NCBI GenBank assembly: GCA_030849835.1 | Contig: JASAOC010002109.1 | Coordinates: forward strand, 1 to 64,000 | Origin: Herpetomonas samuelpessoai | Taxonomy: Eukaryota; Euglenozoa; Kinetoplastea; Trypanosomatida; Trypanosomatidae | DNA: 64,000 bases | Direction of reading: 5' to 3' | Part shown: piece after piece, positions 19,101 to 28,687 of the stretch | How the letters are laid out: every line of letters starts with the position of its first letter | Numbering within the stretch: the first letter of the stretch is position 1 | The notes under the pieces: model-generated | Told to the model about the DNA's origin: nothing | Seen by the model: the letters and a program-made list of their open reading frames with translations, nothing else | The model's database searches: none | Translations under genes and position numbers: made by a program

Positions 19101-19967
19101 CTACCTTCTGAACTTTAGGGCAGCAAAGTCGGCTGCCTTGGATGGAGGCGTGACAGCGCTGTTCGCGAGCGTGTTCACGGTGGCAGGGTTGACCTCTGGT
19201 GAACCAAGCACCTCGTGTCGCTGGGCCACCTGACGCACGTTGCGCAGCTCCTTGTCAATGAGGGCCGCCAGCGCCTCCGCTTCGGTCCCTTTTTGCTGCA
19301 GGAGAAGACGGAGCTTCTTATATTCAAGCTCCGCCCGGCAGTCAAGCGTTTCCACCCGCGAGGTCAAATCGCCGTGCCCGCCACGGACCTCCGCCAGTCC
19401 ATTCGCTAGCATGTCTACATGGTCCTTCAGGCGCTGCAAATTCCGCCTCGCCCACAGTTTCGTCTCATCGAGCTCCGCAGCCAAGGCATGGTCTGATTCG
19501 TGTTGCTGGGTTTCCATAGCGGCCAGGCGCCGCTCCGCTGCTTTCGTGGCCTCGGCCAGCGCCTGCAGGTTCTTCTCCACCAGCGCCACCGCGTCGGCTG
19601 GTGCTTTGGTCGCGCAGTGTTCCTTGACCCCAGCAACATCGCGCAGGAGCTGCGCCGTCACATGCTCCTGCCGCTGCAACCGAGCGCGGAGCTCGTCGTT
19701 TTCCTTGCGTATCTCCGCCTCCTTTTCCGCCTGCAGGCCTTGCGACAGTTTGATCAGACGGGTGAGGTTCATGAGTTTCTCCTCAAAGGTGCCGACACGT
19801 TGCTCCAGGGCCTCGAGCCGGTCGCTGTACTCCTGTGCCGACAACGCACCACCCACCAGCTCATGGATGCCCTGCCCGGCTGCGGGGGCGCGCTTTCCCA
19901 TGCCAGCTGCGCTGGCACCAGCACCCAGGTGATTGTGCTGGAGGTAAAGGTCCGCAAAATCCATCAT
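19101..19967 (-). CDS. Coiled-coil protein of unknown function
   Basis: 288 residues. After a short N-terminal region (MMDFADLYLQHNHLG) and a Gly/Ala-rich linker, residues about 45-250 are almost continuous heptad-type coiled coil rich in Leu, Ala, Glu, Arg and Gln, broken near 115-125. A Ser/Pro-containing tail ends the protein. Such proteins in kinetoplastids are usually cytoskeletal (basal body, flagellum attachment zone, flagellar), but nothing assigns this one. The first of two adjacent ATG codons is used. No signal peptide or transmembrane segment is seen. It is the first gene transcribed before the tRNA pair. Confidence 0.75.
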   Translation of the reverse strand: MMDFADLYLQHNHLGAGASAAGMGKRAPAAGQGIHELVGGALSAQEYSDRLEALEQRVGTFEEKLMNLTRLIKLSQGLQAEKEAEIRKENDELRARLQRQEHVTAQLLRDVAGVKEHCATKAPADAVALVEKNLQALAEATKAAERRLAAMETQQHESDHALAAELDETKLWARRNLQRLKDHVDMLANGLAEVRGGHGDLTSRVETLDCRAELEYKKLRLLLQQKGTEAEALAALIDKELRNVRQVAQRHEVLGSPEVNPATVNTLANSAVTPPSKAADFAALKFRR

Positions 19968-20500
19968 TTTCTCTTTCCCAAAGCGTCTGCGTGGGGCACA
20001 GGAAACACAAAAAGAAAACGAAGAGGATTGGAAAAAAAGGCGCTGAAAGAAGCAAGAGAGGATCTAATGGCTCTGTTCTCCTGAATTATATCTAAAAGGT
20101 ATCTGGGCGAATCGATTTTCCACCGTTCTGTTCTTCTTTTCTCTTCCTCCTTACTTAGACGGCGTGTTGGACAGGGGAGCGAAAGGTGGAAGAATACAGG
20201 AGAAGCACTTTCAGTGGACCTCAAGACGGAGCGCACGTCGACACTGCATCTAGCGCAGCCTTAAAACGTGGTCGGAGGTTATCTATTTTCACCTCCAGTT
20301 GCGACATGAGGAAAGCGATTTCGTTTGACGACGGTGCTATGTACATGGAGACGCAAATCCACAGAGGAGGAGGATAACAAGAAAAACAGCAATAAGGAAG
20401 CAACATGGCAACACAGAGATGTGGTGGAGAACAAGTCAAAGAGTGTGAGAGAGAAGGAGGGCCAAGGTAGTTTCGCCGTTGGAAAGGCACGACAAGTTGC
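19968..20500. other. Intergenic between the coiled-coil gene and DNAAF6
   Basis: No gene seen. Purine-rich plus-strand stretches at 20000-20040 and 20440-20465 could serve as splice signals. Confidence 0.6.
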
Positions 20501-21319
20501 TCACAGCACCTTCACCCCATCCTCCGAATTGTCCGCTGTCAGCTGAATGGTGAGCGTCTTGCTTGCGCTATCCCACTTTGCATCGGCGGCTCCCGCGGTG
20601 ACTTTGCGCGGCAGCGGGGCACTGAGAAAGTACTCGGGCGACGACAGCAACAGCTGAAACGGCTCCACATGCAGGGCAAGCCCACTCGCAGAGGTCGTCT
20701 TCGGCATCTGCACCTTCACCACCACCCCATCGCTGGCCGCGCTCGACTCATCGCGGGTGAAGTCCACGCCGAGGTAAACGTCCTCTGCACGGATCTTCTG
20801 CTGGTACAGCACGGTGTACGGCGGCTCCTCGGCACCAGGTGCGGGTTGCGGGCGTGCCGCTGTTGCTGCCGTCGGGCGGCCGCCAGGGCTACCCGCTGCA
20901 TTGGCACGCACGGCGGCGGCAATGGCAGAGGAGCCCCCGGCCTTGAGGCTTGCACGGTAAATGTCCTCGAGCTCTTGCTGCGTCCAGATTTCGTTGCCCT
21001 GCGGCTTGGCTCCCTGCGCATCCTTGGCGCGCTGCTGCTGAGCTGCCTTGCTGTGACTGGGGAGAGGGAGGCGGAGCTGCTGGTCCACCACCGTGGCGGG
21101 GAGAGGAACGGAGGCCGGCGCCACCGAGGCAGGCCCGCTCGCGCTGGTAGAGGCCACGATACTGCCGGGGTGCGGGGCGGTGGGTGCCGCTGCAACACCG
21201 CTGGCGTCATCTTCCTGCAAACTGAAACCTGTAGCTTGTCCCTTGGGTCGTGTGAAGGCCGCGTTCTTGTCCAACATCTGCGCCAGGTTTTCAAAGTCTT
21301 TTAGGTTTAACCCCGACAT
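20501..21319 (-). CDS. DNAAF6: Dynein axonemal assembly factor 6 (PIH1D3/Twister-like)
   Basis: 272 residues. The C-terminal domain (about 167-262) matches the CS-like domain of PIH1D3/DNAAF6: PYTVLYQQKIRAEDVYLGVD, VVVKVQMPKT, PFQLLLSSPEYFLSAPLP and AKWDSASKTLTIQLT, compared with the human YEIIFRQQVGTEDIFLGLS..LVAKIKLP..LDLRTPQKKLLI..LEITM series. The upstream motif IWTQQELEDIY (111-121) corresponds to the IWN(S/P)EE box that precedes the domain. The protein acts in the cytoplasm with HSP90/R2TP co-chaperones to preassemble outer and inner dynein arms for motile flagella. Residues 30-105 and 130-165 are Ala/Pro/Ser-rich and disordered. First ATG used. It fits with the flagellar genes elsewhere in the window. 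Confidence 0.85.
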   Translation of the reverse strand: MSGLNLKDFENLAQMLDKNAAFTRPKGQATGFSLQEDDASGVAAAPTAPHPGSIVASTSASGPASVAPASVPLPATVVDQQLRLPLPSHSKAAQQQRAKDAQGAKPQGNEIWTQQELEDIYRASLKAGGSSAIAAAVRANAAGSPGGRPTAATAARPQPAPGAEEPPYTVLYQQKIRAEDVYLGVDFTRDESSAASDGVVVKVQMPKTTSASGLALHVEPFQLLLSSPEYFLSAPLPRKVTAGAADAKWDSASKTLTIQLTADNSEDGVKVL

Positions 21320-21768
21320 GGCTGTCGTGTGGCAGGCAAATGTGCAGCAATGCTAATAGTGGTAGCGAAAAGAAGGAACAGACGAAGAGGGAGATGGGAA
21401 CTCACGTACGAAGCTTATGGGTGGTATGGGTTGGGTCCAGGGGGTGGTGGAAGAGACGAGAGAAGGAGGGAGGGAGGGAAGGAGGGAAGGAGGGAAGGAG
21501 GGAGAAGGAATGCCCATAACGCGGAATTGCCAAGAGAAACGTTCGCTTCGGGTGAGGGAAGAAATGCGCTCCGCCCTTTTTTCCGTTTTTGCTTTTGAAG
21601 TGCTTGCTCCCAGTCCATCTTCACAAATGTAGCTCAAACCCTCTTTTCTTTTTTCTTCTTTTGGGACATGTCAGCACAATCAGTGGGAAACTTACCTTCA
21701 CAAGACAACGTCCGCACCCAGCCGACAAGCAAAAAAAAAGAAAAAAAAGAAAATGACTGAGGTTGGGT
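21320..21768. other. Intergenic between DNAAF6 and the lipase
   Basis: Dominated by a GGAGGGAA-type purine repeat (21465-21506) and A-rich runs at 21731-21753. No gene seen. Confidence 0.65.
21465..21506 (+). repeat. Purine microsatellite, GGAGGGAA-like
   Basis: Tandem GGAGGGA/GGAGGGAA units on the plus strand. As polypyrimidine on the transcribed strand it may act as the trans-splicing or polyadenylation signal; the G-triplets could also fold as a quadruplex on the plus strand. Confidence 0.8.
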
Positions 21769-23406
21769 CTACAGGTGGCTCGTCACGACGCTGTCAACTC
21801 CCTCCGTGGAGCCATCCTTTTCAACAGGCCAGACACGGCTCAATATAGGCGCCATGTGGGGTCGTTTCACCAACAGGGCGAGGAACTGCTTCGCCTCAAA
21901 GGGCTTCAGCACCGTCACCCGCAAGGCACCACCGTCCATCTTGATGCAGTTCAGCGCCTTGTGCTCCAGCCGAGACAAGGGAAGTGCCTTTCGGCGTACA
22001 GCATCCCAAGACCACCAGAGCCGCACCAGTTTCTGGGATCTTGAATCAATAAAGCGCAGCGGGATGGTGTCTGTGGGGATTGGCGCGACGGCATAAATGC
22101 GCTGCAACATCGCCTCATACGCGGCGTTCACGTACACAGCCTGATTATACGGGTCATCCAAGGCACGGGTGGTGTTGTGGTACTCCATGAACTGCATCAG
22201 GTGCGACGGCCATCGCAGCACCACCTTCTCCTGCGCCTCCCGTGCCCCACTGCCGCCCTCCGCTTTGACCCCATCTTTAAAATGGCTGACGATGCCGTGG
22301 ATGGAGTGGAGTTGGTGGGTGCGCTCAAGCATCTCACGAATCATGGGCTCTACCTTGCTCACATACTGCTGGAGCTCCGGGATACCGAGGCCAGCCCCTC
22401 CCAGGACGTAGTCCCGCAGGTACCCCTGCGGCCGAATGGAAGGGAGCTTAAAGTTGGACGGATTGAAGCGCGACAGGGCGTTTGTTGTCCGGGTAGCAGA
22501 GGGACCCGCTGACCCGGCGGTTAAGGCAGGGGGTGCTGCGGCCGCGCTCTTTGCGACAGAATGTGCCGTGTTTGTCTTCTTGTCGAAAGACGTTGGTGCA
22601 GCCTTCTCCTTGGGGAGCTCCGACATGATGGGCGAACGCGCCGCCAGCTCCGGCGGAGACTCCCCGGTGGGTGGCAGAATCATGAGGGAGGTGGCACTTC
22701 CCGAGGTGCTGCGGTTGCTCGCAGCGAGTGGCGTGCCGTCTGGGTTCGTTGCTGGCAGCATGACGATATAGCCGCAGTGGGGCTTGAGGGTGTTGATAGG
22801 GTTCGGTGGGCGGAGGTAGGCAATAATGCTAGCATCCATCGCACTGGGATTCCCCTTGCTCGTCTTCTGGAGGAAGGCTCTGCTGCCGGGGGATTCGAAG
22901 GTAACAGCAAAGGTGCCCTCCTCCACCGCGCGGCACGCTGCCAGGACGGCCCCCAGGCTGTGACCCGTGTAGCTCACCACCCACTCCTCCGCGTCCTGCA
23001 TCAAGGAGAGGGAAAGCGCCACCTGCTTGGAGAACTGCTCCGCCAGGTAGAATTGGATCGTGGGCTCCTCAAAGTACACCCACACCCCCGCCCGCAGTGC
23101 CAGTACCTCAGAGGTGCCTCGCTGCGCAATCACACAGTGTTTGGCGGCGCGGTGGACGTAGGCAACCGCGTAGTACCCCTCTCTGTCCAGCTGCAAGCTG
23201 GCGCAGTCCAAAAACACTTCCCACCCCTCCGGGCACTTGACTTCCTTCTGCGCGTCGTTGTAGACGAGCGCGGACAATAAGGCGTACGTGGTGTGTGAGA
23301 CCAGGTGGAGTGCGGGCACCTCGCTCGAGCTCAGCTTCGGCCGCCGGGCGACTTCCTCCACCGTGAAGCTTTCCCCTGCCGTCTGCTTGGAGGCCTTTAA
23401 ACCCAT
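21769..23406 (-). CDS. Class 3 lipase-like alpha/beta hydrolase, probably N-myristoylated
   Basis: 545 residues. The nucleophile elbow is YTGHSLGAV with Ser150, preceded by the oxyanion-strand motif VIAQRGTSE (about 92-99), both hallmarks of fungal class 3 lipases; FESPGSRAF after the elbow fits the strand leading to the catalytic Asp. Substrate unknown, probably acylglycerols or phospholipids. The frame extends further upstream only from a GTG and would add a hydrophobic pseudo-signal; at the first ATG (23404-23406) the protein begins MGLKASKQ, an N-myristoylation consensus that suggests membrane tethering, as seen for many kinetoplastid proteins. Residues about 255-335 are a Ser/Ala/Pro/Thr-rich insert, and the C-terminal 180 residues are family-specific. 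Confidence 0.78.
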   Translation of the reverse strand: MGLKASKQTAGESFTVEEVARRPKLSSSEVPALHLVSHTTYALLSALVYNDAQKEVKCPEGWEVFLDCASLQLDREGYYAVAYVHRAAKHCVIAQRGTSEVLALRAGVWVYFEEPTIQFYLAEQFSKQVALSLSLMQDAEEWVVSYTGHSLGAVLAACRAVEEGTFAVTFESPGSRAFLQKTSKGNPSAMDASIIAYLRPPNPINTLKPHCGYIVMLPATNPDGTPLAASNRSTSGSATSLMILPPTGESPPELAARSPIMSELPKEKAAPTSFDKKTNTAHSVAKSAAAAPPALTAGSAGPSATRTTNALSRFNPSNFKLPSIRPQGYLRDYVLGGAGLGIPELQQYVSKVEPMIREMLERTHQLHSIHGIVSHFKDGVKAEGGSGAREAQEKVVLRWPSHLMQFMEYHNTTRALDDPYNQAVYVNAAYEAMLQRIYAVAPIPTDTIPLRFIDSRSQKLVRLWWSWDAVRRKALPLSRLEHKALNCIKMDGGALRVTVLKPFEAKQFLALLVKRPHMAPILSRVWPVEKDGSTEGVDSVVTSHL

Positions 23407-24487
23407 GTTTCCTGAAGCGGATGTGCGCTTGTCGATATGAAACGCGGAAAGGCGGTAACGGCTGCCGCTACACAACGAGGAAGAGAGAACAATCAAAAAA
23501 GGGATAAAATAATAAAAGCAGCGGAAAAGCAAACGTATCACACACCTATGGAGGAGGGCAGCGGTAACGAAGAGAAGGGAAGAGAAATCTTGTCAGAGAT
23601 CAACAGGTCATGCGGCACCATGAGCAGGACGACCACCGGCGCAAATGCAAGGGACGCTAGCGGACACACGTACACACACACACACACACACAAAAGAGAA
23701 GGAAGACATCCTCTGTGTTAAGGTCACGTGCCACCATTACGCTATCTGCTACACCGCGTCTCTGAGGGTAACTGTTTCACGCGCTGAGCCGACGCAAAGG
23801 GCAGTGGCCACGGCTGCGCTCGTTGAATAGAATTTCATCTAAGAAAAGACTTGATGACAGTTTTCTTTCCAGAATCCCCTCATCTTTAAGCGTTCCACTT
23901 TTGCCTTGATGCATTTGCTTTTTGTTTTGGTTTAAAGGTGATGTGGTTAGAGGTACAAGTTCTCCGCACTGCTCCGTGGAGTTTCTGCTGAGGAAAGGCA
24001 GACAAGAGGTGTTTATTCATGTTCTTGAGCATTTGTCGTTCCTGGGAGACTCACACACCGCTCCTTCTCTTTCCTTCACGCAGTGAGACAGGCATCAACA
24101 GGGCATGAGGAAGAGGAGGATGAAGGTAGGCGGGTACACGTTAGATGCTTTTCTTTAAAAAGAAAACAGACTTATTGATGAGGAGCGGGTTATGGGCGAC
24201 GGTGCGCTGAAGAAGGCTTGCGTGCGTACACAAGAGTGAAAAAGACACAGGCAGAAGTTAGAAATGAAAAAAGAAAAAAACTGTAAAACGGGTTTAGCCG
24301 TTTTTCCTTTGATACAGTTTTTTGCAGTTGATGCTTTATGAGAAGCAGAACAAAACAAAAACTGGACTGAAATGCGTGTACGGGAGCCAGAAAAAACACC
24401 CCAGAAAAAAAAGAAAGGTTGGCGAGCCAAATCTTTTTTTGGGAGTTGGAGAAGGATAACAACAACACCAACAACAACAGCAAGGAC
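23407..24487. other. Intergenic between the lipase and the zinc-finger gene
   Basis: Holds a CA microsatellite (23672-23692) and an A-rich stretch at 24265-24425. No gene or RNA recognised. Confidence 0.6.
23672..23692 (+). repeat. CA dinucleotide microsatellite
   Basis: About ten perfect CA units. Confidence 0.9.
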
Positions 24488-24838
24488 TTACTCGTCATCC
24501 TCATTCTTGTTCTGTACCTTGTCCTTCCTCTTTTCCTTCTTCAAGGAGCCATGGACGGCGACACCCTTGGTCGTGCCGCCGTAGATCTCGTGAAGGTCTT
24601 CGAAGTCAGACTCGTTAAACTGCTCCTTGGGGTGGCGGGACTCGTAGTGCAGGCGCATGGACTTCATGTCAGGGGCCTGCGCCATGCAGATCTTGCAAAT
24701 GAAACGGCTGTGGCCAGCAGCGCCGCCCTTGCGGTCCTGCAGACCGCTGGCACCACCGCCCATGTTGGTGGTGGCGAGCTTGTTCTTGCGCGCCGTCTCA
24801 GCGGCAGTGTGCTTGGTGGGCTTGGCCTTTCCTCCCAT
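24488..24838 (-). CDS. Small C2H2 zinc-finger protein (ZNF706/SERF-like)
   Basis: 116 residues. A Lys/Ala-rich basic N-terminus (MGGKAKPTKHTAAETARKN) is followed by one zinc finger: Cys48-x2-Cys51-x12-His64-x4-His69 in ICKICMAQAPDMKSMRLHYESRHP, continuing into an acidic segment and a Lys/Glu-rich tail. The plan, a 4F5/SERF-like basic start plus one C2H2 finger with the sequence RHPKE, is that of the small eukaryotic ZNF706-type family, whose role is poorly known. Start supported by a polypyrimidine tract (minus strand of 24897-24929) and an AG 12 bases upstream. Confidence 0.85.
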   Translation of the reverse strand: MGGKAKPTKHTAAETARKNKLATTNMGGGASGLQDRKGGAAGHSRFICKICMAQAPDMKSMRLHYESRHPKEQFNESDFEDLHEIYGGTTKGVAVHGSLKKEKRKDKVQNKNEDDE

Positions 24839-25328
24839 TGGATGTTCCGCTGTCCGTTATCGAATGGGATGTGTGCGTGTGTGTGTGGGTGACGACGAGG
24901 GAAAGAAGGAAAGAGAGAGAGAGAGAGCTACAAAGCAAAACTAGAATTGTGCTACTGTGTTGGTGGAAGTTAAAGTCTTTTCACGATCTGACTATATTGT
25001 CGTGCGTTTTGTTTTTTTTCGTTTAGAAAGGTTGTGTTGCATGTGAGAAAGGGGACGTGCTGGTGAAGCCTAGAGGAGTCTTGCGAGAACGAATCGCTTG
25101 TCGGGGCATCACGATTCCACCATGCGTGAATTCTCTGATCTGGGAAAAGTGCTTATCCACTCTGTCTATCTCTTTACCTCTTTTTGTTTTATTTTGGGCG
25201 TTGTCGCTCGATGTGAAGACTAAGAATGAAGTGTGAAGGGCAAGAGGAAAAAACAACAACTGACACACGTGCATTCAAGGCGTTTGCCCCAGGGCAATGG
25301 GAGGCTTGGCTGCGGTACCGGCGTTTCG
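24839..25328. other. Intergenic upstream of the zinc-finger gene
   Basis: Contains the acceptor, a GT-repeat stretch (about 24868-24890) and a GA repeat (24914-24928). No other feature. Confidence 0.65.
24850..24851 (-). promoter_or_regulatory. Predicted spliced-leader acceptor AG for the zinc-finger gene
   Basis: First AG downstream of a CT-repeat polypyrimidine tract (24897-24929) on the minus strand, 12 bases before the ATG. Confidence 0.55.
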
Positions 25329-27911
25329 CTACTCCGTCCCATTATCGTAGAGACTTCGCCAGATGTCGCGGAGGACAGCCACCCTTTCACACGGGCAGTT
25401 GCACCCTTCTATTCCGTGGGCGGCGACCTCGCGTGTGGTGGAACGATAAAGAGCCGCTGGGGCATCGGACAGTCGCAGGTGGGTCTTCCTCTTCAAGAAG
25501 CGCGCTACAGGGAACGGTGTCTCGGTGCTGGCGGAGGGCGGCACGACCGCGAGGGTGAGGGGCCGGGTGGTGGGTCCGCGCGCTGTGTGCCGACGCCACC
25601 ACTGCGGACTGAATTGCGCGTACAGCACAGACCATTTTGCCTCGAGGCTGTGTCGCAGCGAAGCGGGAAGACCGACTGCAGCGGCACTGCTGCGGGCCTG
25701 CGGGTGCAGAAGCTGCGCCACCTCGCGAGCCACGTACAGTAGGTCCTCCTTAGGCAGCCGCCCTGCTCTCGCTGTCGACCAGACCGTGGCAAACATGGCC
25801 CAGCGAACACGGTCCGTCAGAGGCAGTTGCGACGGGCCGCCAGGCGCGGGGACGGCGACGCGCAGAAGAAAGAAGCGGTAGTAGGTCATGAAGAAGGGGT
25901 GCTCACCCTCCTGCATGATGAGCAACACCATATACGCATTTCGAGGCGAAAACAGCCGCCGCACCACCTGCGGGTCTGCCGTTGCTCCCGGTGCCTCCAG
26001 CGAGAACGCGTCCACGGCGGAGCCCGCGGCGACCCCAGAAGAGGTGGTGCTGAGGGTCTCCTGCAGCAGTCCCTCCAGCCGCGTGCGCCAGTGCACGCTG
26101 CCTCGGCAGTGCAGCAGCCGCGCGTAGAGCCGCTCCTCCTCTGAAATGGTCAGTAGGCCGTTGTCGACGAGGGAGTCCACGATGGCGGTGAAGTTGGGCA
26201 GGCCACACCGGGCAAGCGCACAGACGCTGTCAAACAACTCCTGCGGGGTTGGGGGTGTGGGCTGAGCTGCATCGAGAAAGATCTCCAGCGACCACAGCGC
26301 CAGAGAGGCGCCCACGCGTGCGCCGCCGCCACCATTGTCCGATGCTGTCGCCCCTACCAGACGCGCGATCACCACGCCGGTTGACACGCTCGGCAGGTAT
26401 GCCGGAAATGCCTCCCGAAGGCGTGCGAGCCACGCCACCCCTCGCGAGGGCTGCCGAGACAGCACAAAGAGGCGCAGCATCAGCGCCACCAGAATGTCCT
26501 CAGCGGGCGTCAGCATCGGCAAGGTACTGAGGTGCAGGTCCACGTGCATAGCGTAAAGCCGACCGAGGTCCCAGCGCCGAGCCGCAAGCGCCGACCGGAG
26601 CATCGCGCAGAGAAGCTCTGTGGTCCGCCAGGGGGTGGTCCTCGGTTGGGTCTCTCCCCAGTGCCGGAAGGCCTGCAGGCATATGGCAGCCCGCGCGTGC
26701 ACCTCGTTGCTGGTGGCGTCTGGCGCCTCGTCGCTGAGCTGACCGTTCCGAGCGTAGCGCGCGAGGCGAGCGGAAGCCGCAAAGAAGGCGTTGGCCTCAC
26801 GCAACTCCCTCTCTTCCTCTTTCTTGTCTCCGGTCGAAATGTCCGCAGACCCGAGTCGCAGCCAGGCTGCGATGCGTAGGGCCAGTTCTCGCGCAGCATC
26901 AGCATCGCTCTTGCGCATCTTTCCCATGCACAAAGACGCGTTGAAGATACTGACGCATCCACAGTACACCCGAAGTGCGCTGGCGACCCCCACCGAGCCA
27001 CACCACTCGACCGCTGAGGCCTTGAGGACGAGCGTGTCGGCGTGCACCTCCTGCGCGTAGCGGAAGCACAGGTCCAAGGAGGCAAAGTCCCGTGCGGCGA
27101 CGGCAGCCGAGAGCACGTACTCTGGCAGCTCCTCTTGCACCGAGGGCGGCATCCCCAGCTCCTGCTCGCCGACAGTGCGCGCAGCGGTCCTATCCCCTTC
27201 TCCTGCGGACTCACAGCGCGTGGGCATGCCTTCCCGGGGGCCTCGCGTCCCTTGGACAGAGGCGAAGAAGAGCTCGCAGCAGCGCGAGTGGAGTCCCACA
27301 GCAGAGGCGAGCCGGCAGGCCGGTCCCACCCATTGACGGTGGCGAAGGGGGACCGTGATTTGCTGCTGATGGTGCTCGTGAAAGCTGTGCGTGACGTAGT
27401 CTAGCAGCTGGCGGATCTCCTCCTGTTCATGGGGAGTGAGGCCTTCGCGCGTGGATGTGGTGAGCGGACGAGATGCAAATGCTGTATGTGCGTAGCGGGC
27501 GAGGGCCGCTTCAACCCGCAATGCAGACCATGGAGTGCCGAGGTCCGGTGGTGCGGAATGGGTGGCGGTCGCAGTGGCTGACGGGCTCAACACGGAAAAG
27601 CTCATCTGTTGCGAGATGTGAGGATCCGTTACTGCTGACGCGTCATGAGGATCCGAGGACGTCAGAATCTCCTGTGCGACCTGGTTAATGTGAAGGCTGT
27701 TTCTGCCGCTGTGTCTCTTAGCAAATTCATCCGTTCTTCTTTCCAGACTGATTGGGGAGAGAGGTGTGGTGCTGCGTGCTGGCGGTGCCGTCGTTGTGAG
27801 GCCAAGTGCTGTGAAGCTGCGCGTGCGTTGCCGAGACTGCGGCCCATGCCGCCGTGCGGAAGGAGCAAGCGCAAAGGAGCCGCACCGCCACAAGACGCTG
27901 GCGCGAACCAT
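25329..27911 (-). CDS. Large mitochondrial protein of unknown function
   Basis: 860 residues. The first ATG (27909-27911) gives MVRASVLWRCGSFALAPSARRH, a basic amphipathic leader typical of mitochondrial import; the longer frame needs a TTG. The rest is Ala/Leu/Arg-rich and predominantly helical, with short segments of helix-turn-helix character (YVLSAAVAARDFASLDLCFRYAQ; LCAMLRSALAARRWDLGRLYAMHVDL) that resemble degenerate PPR or TPR repeats, but I cannot define a repeat register. Kinetoplastid mitochondria contain many such helical-repeat proteins in mitoribosomes and RNA-processing complexes, so an RNA-related role is possible but is inference. No catalytic motif or transmembrane segment seen. 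Confidence 0.7.
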   Translation of the reverse strand: MVRASVLWRCGSFALAPSARRHGPQSRQRTRSFTALGLTTTAPPARSTTPLSPISLERRTDEFAKRHSGRNSLHINQVAQEILTSSDPHDASAVTDPHISQQMSFSVLSPSATATATHSAPPDLGTPWSALRVEAALARYAHTAFASRPLTTSTREGLTPHEQEEIRQLLDYVTHSFHEHHQQQITVPLRHRQWVGPACRLASAVGLHSRCCELFFASVQGTRGPREGMPTRCESAGEGDRTAARTVGEQELGMPPSVQEELPEYVLSAAVAARDFASLDLCFRYAQEVHADTLVLKASAVEWCGSVGVASALRVYCGCVSIFNASLCMGKMRKSDADAARELALRIAAWLRLGSADISTGDKKEEERELREANAFFAASARLARYARNGQLSDEAPDATSNEVHARAAICLQAFRHWGETQPRTTPWRTTELLCAMLRSALAARRWDLGRLYAMHVDLHLSTLPMLTPAEDILVALMLRLFVLSRQPSRGVAWLARLREAFPAYLPSVSTGVVIARLVGATASDNGGGGARVGASLALWSLEIFLDAAQPTPPTPQELFDSVCALARCGLPNFTAIVDSLVDNGLLTISEEERLYARLLHCRGSVHWRTRLEGLLQETLSTTSSGVAAGSAVDAFSLEAPGATADPQVVRRLFSPRNAYMVLLIMQEGEHPFFMTYYRFFLLRVAVPAPGGPSQLPLTDRVRWAMFATVWSTARAGRLPKEDLLYVAREVAQLLHPQARSSAAAVGLPASLRHSLEAKWSVLYAQFSPQWWRRHTARGPTTRPLTLAVVPPSASTETPFPVARFLKRKTHLRLSDAPAALYRSTTREVAAHGIEGCNCPCERVAVLRDIWRSLYDNGTE

Positions 27912-28687
27912 GCACGACAAAAATATATATAAAGAAGTCTCTGGCCCTAGGACACGAACGGGGTAGCCAGCCGAAAGTAGTGATGGCAAAAGAAAAGCAG
28001 AATGTCGCAAAGGGTACGCTGAAGTGCTTTCTTTTTTTGCTTTCTTGCTGATATCTTTTTCTCTTCTTACTAAGTGCTGAGAGGCTCTCCGCCTCGACGG
28101 TCAGACGCTTCCTTTTTCTATGTCTTTTGAAGTCCTAGTACGTTGCCGTCAAGGGGGCACTTATTGTCTCAGCTTCTTCTACTGCGAGCCACGTCGCCAG
28201 AGCAAACCGGTTGCACGAGTGAGAGATTCGGTGAAGCGTTTGTTGGAACAGGGAACAGAAGGGGAGAAGCAAATCAGAAATCTCCACGGAGCCGAAGCGG
28301 AGCCGCATCCCAGGACGAAGATGGACATCACTCGAGTGACTATCCAAAATGTTCATTACCGCCAAAGCAGCTATCGCAGTACGTATCAACCTTTCGTTCA
28401 TTGGACCGTGCGCCGAATAAGAGCTATGGGGGGACTTTTACAGCGGCAAAGCTTGGCGTAGAAAACCATAAAGAAAAAGAGGTATGGTGGTGAAGCACGC
28501 TTTGCTGATCTCTCGCTTTATCAACACAAATGGTGTCTGCATTGGGTCGGAATCATGGGCCACACGTTGGGGTTCTTTGTGGGGCAAAAAGAAAAAGTAG
28601 GAGGGTCGGGTGTTCCTTCCTTGAGTTCTCCAGCGTCCCATGCAGCACCTTTCGTGTCAATTCGGCAGACCATTCGCAGAGCCGCTA
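27912..28687. other. Intergenic between two unknown genes
   Basis: No gene or RNA gene recognised; short A- and T-runs only. Confidence 0.6.

Noticed and set aside
23407-23541. N-terminal extension of the lipase with a signal-peptide-like hydrophobic stretch
   Set aside because: The extension needs a GTG start; the first ATG gives a myristoylation motif and is preferred.
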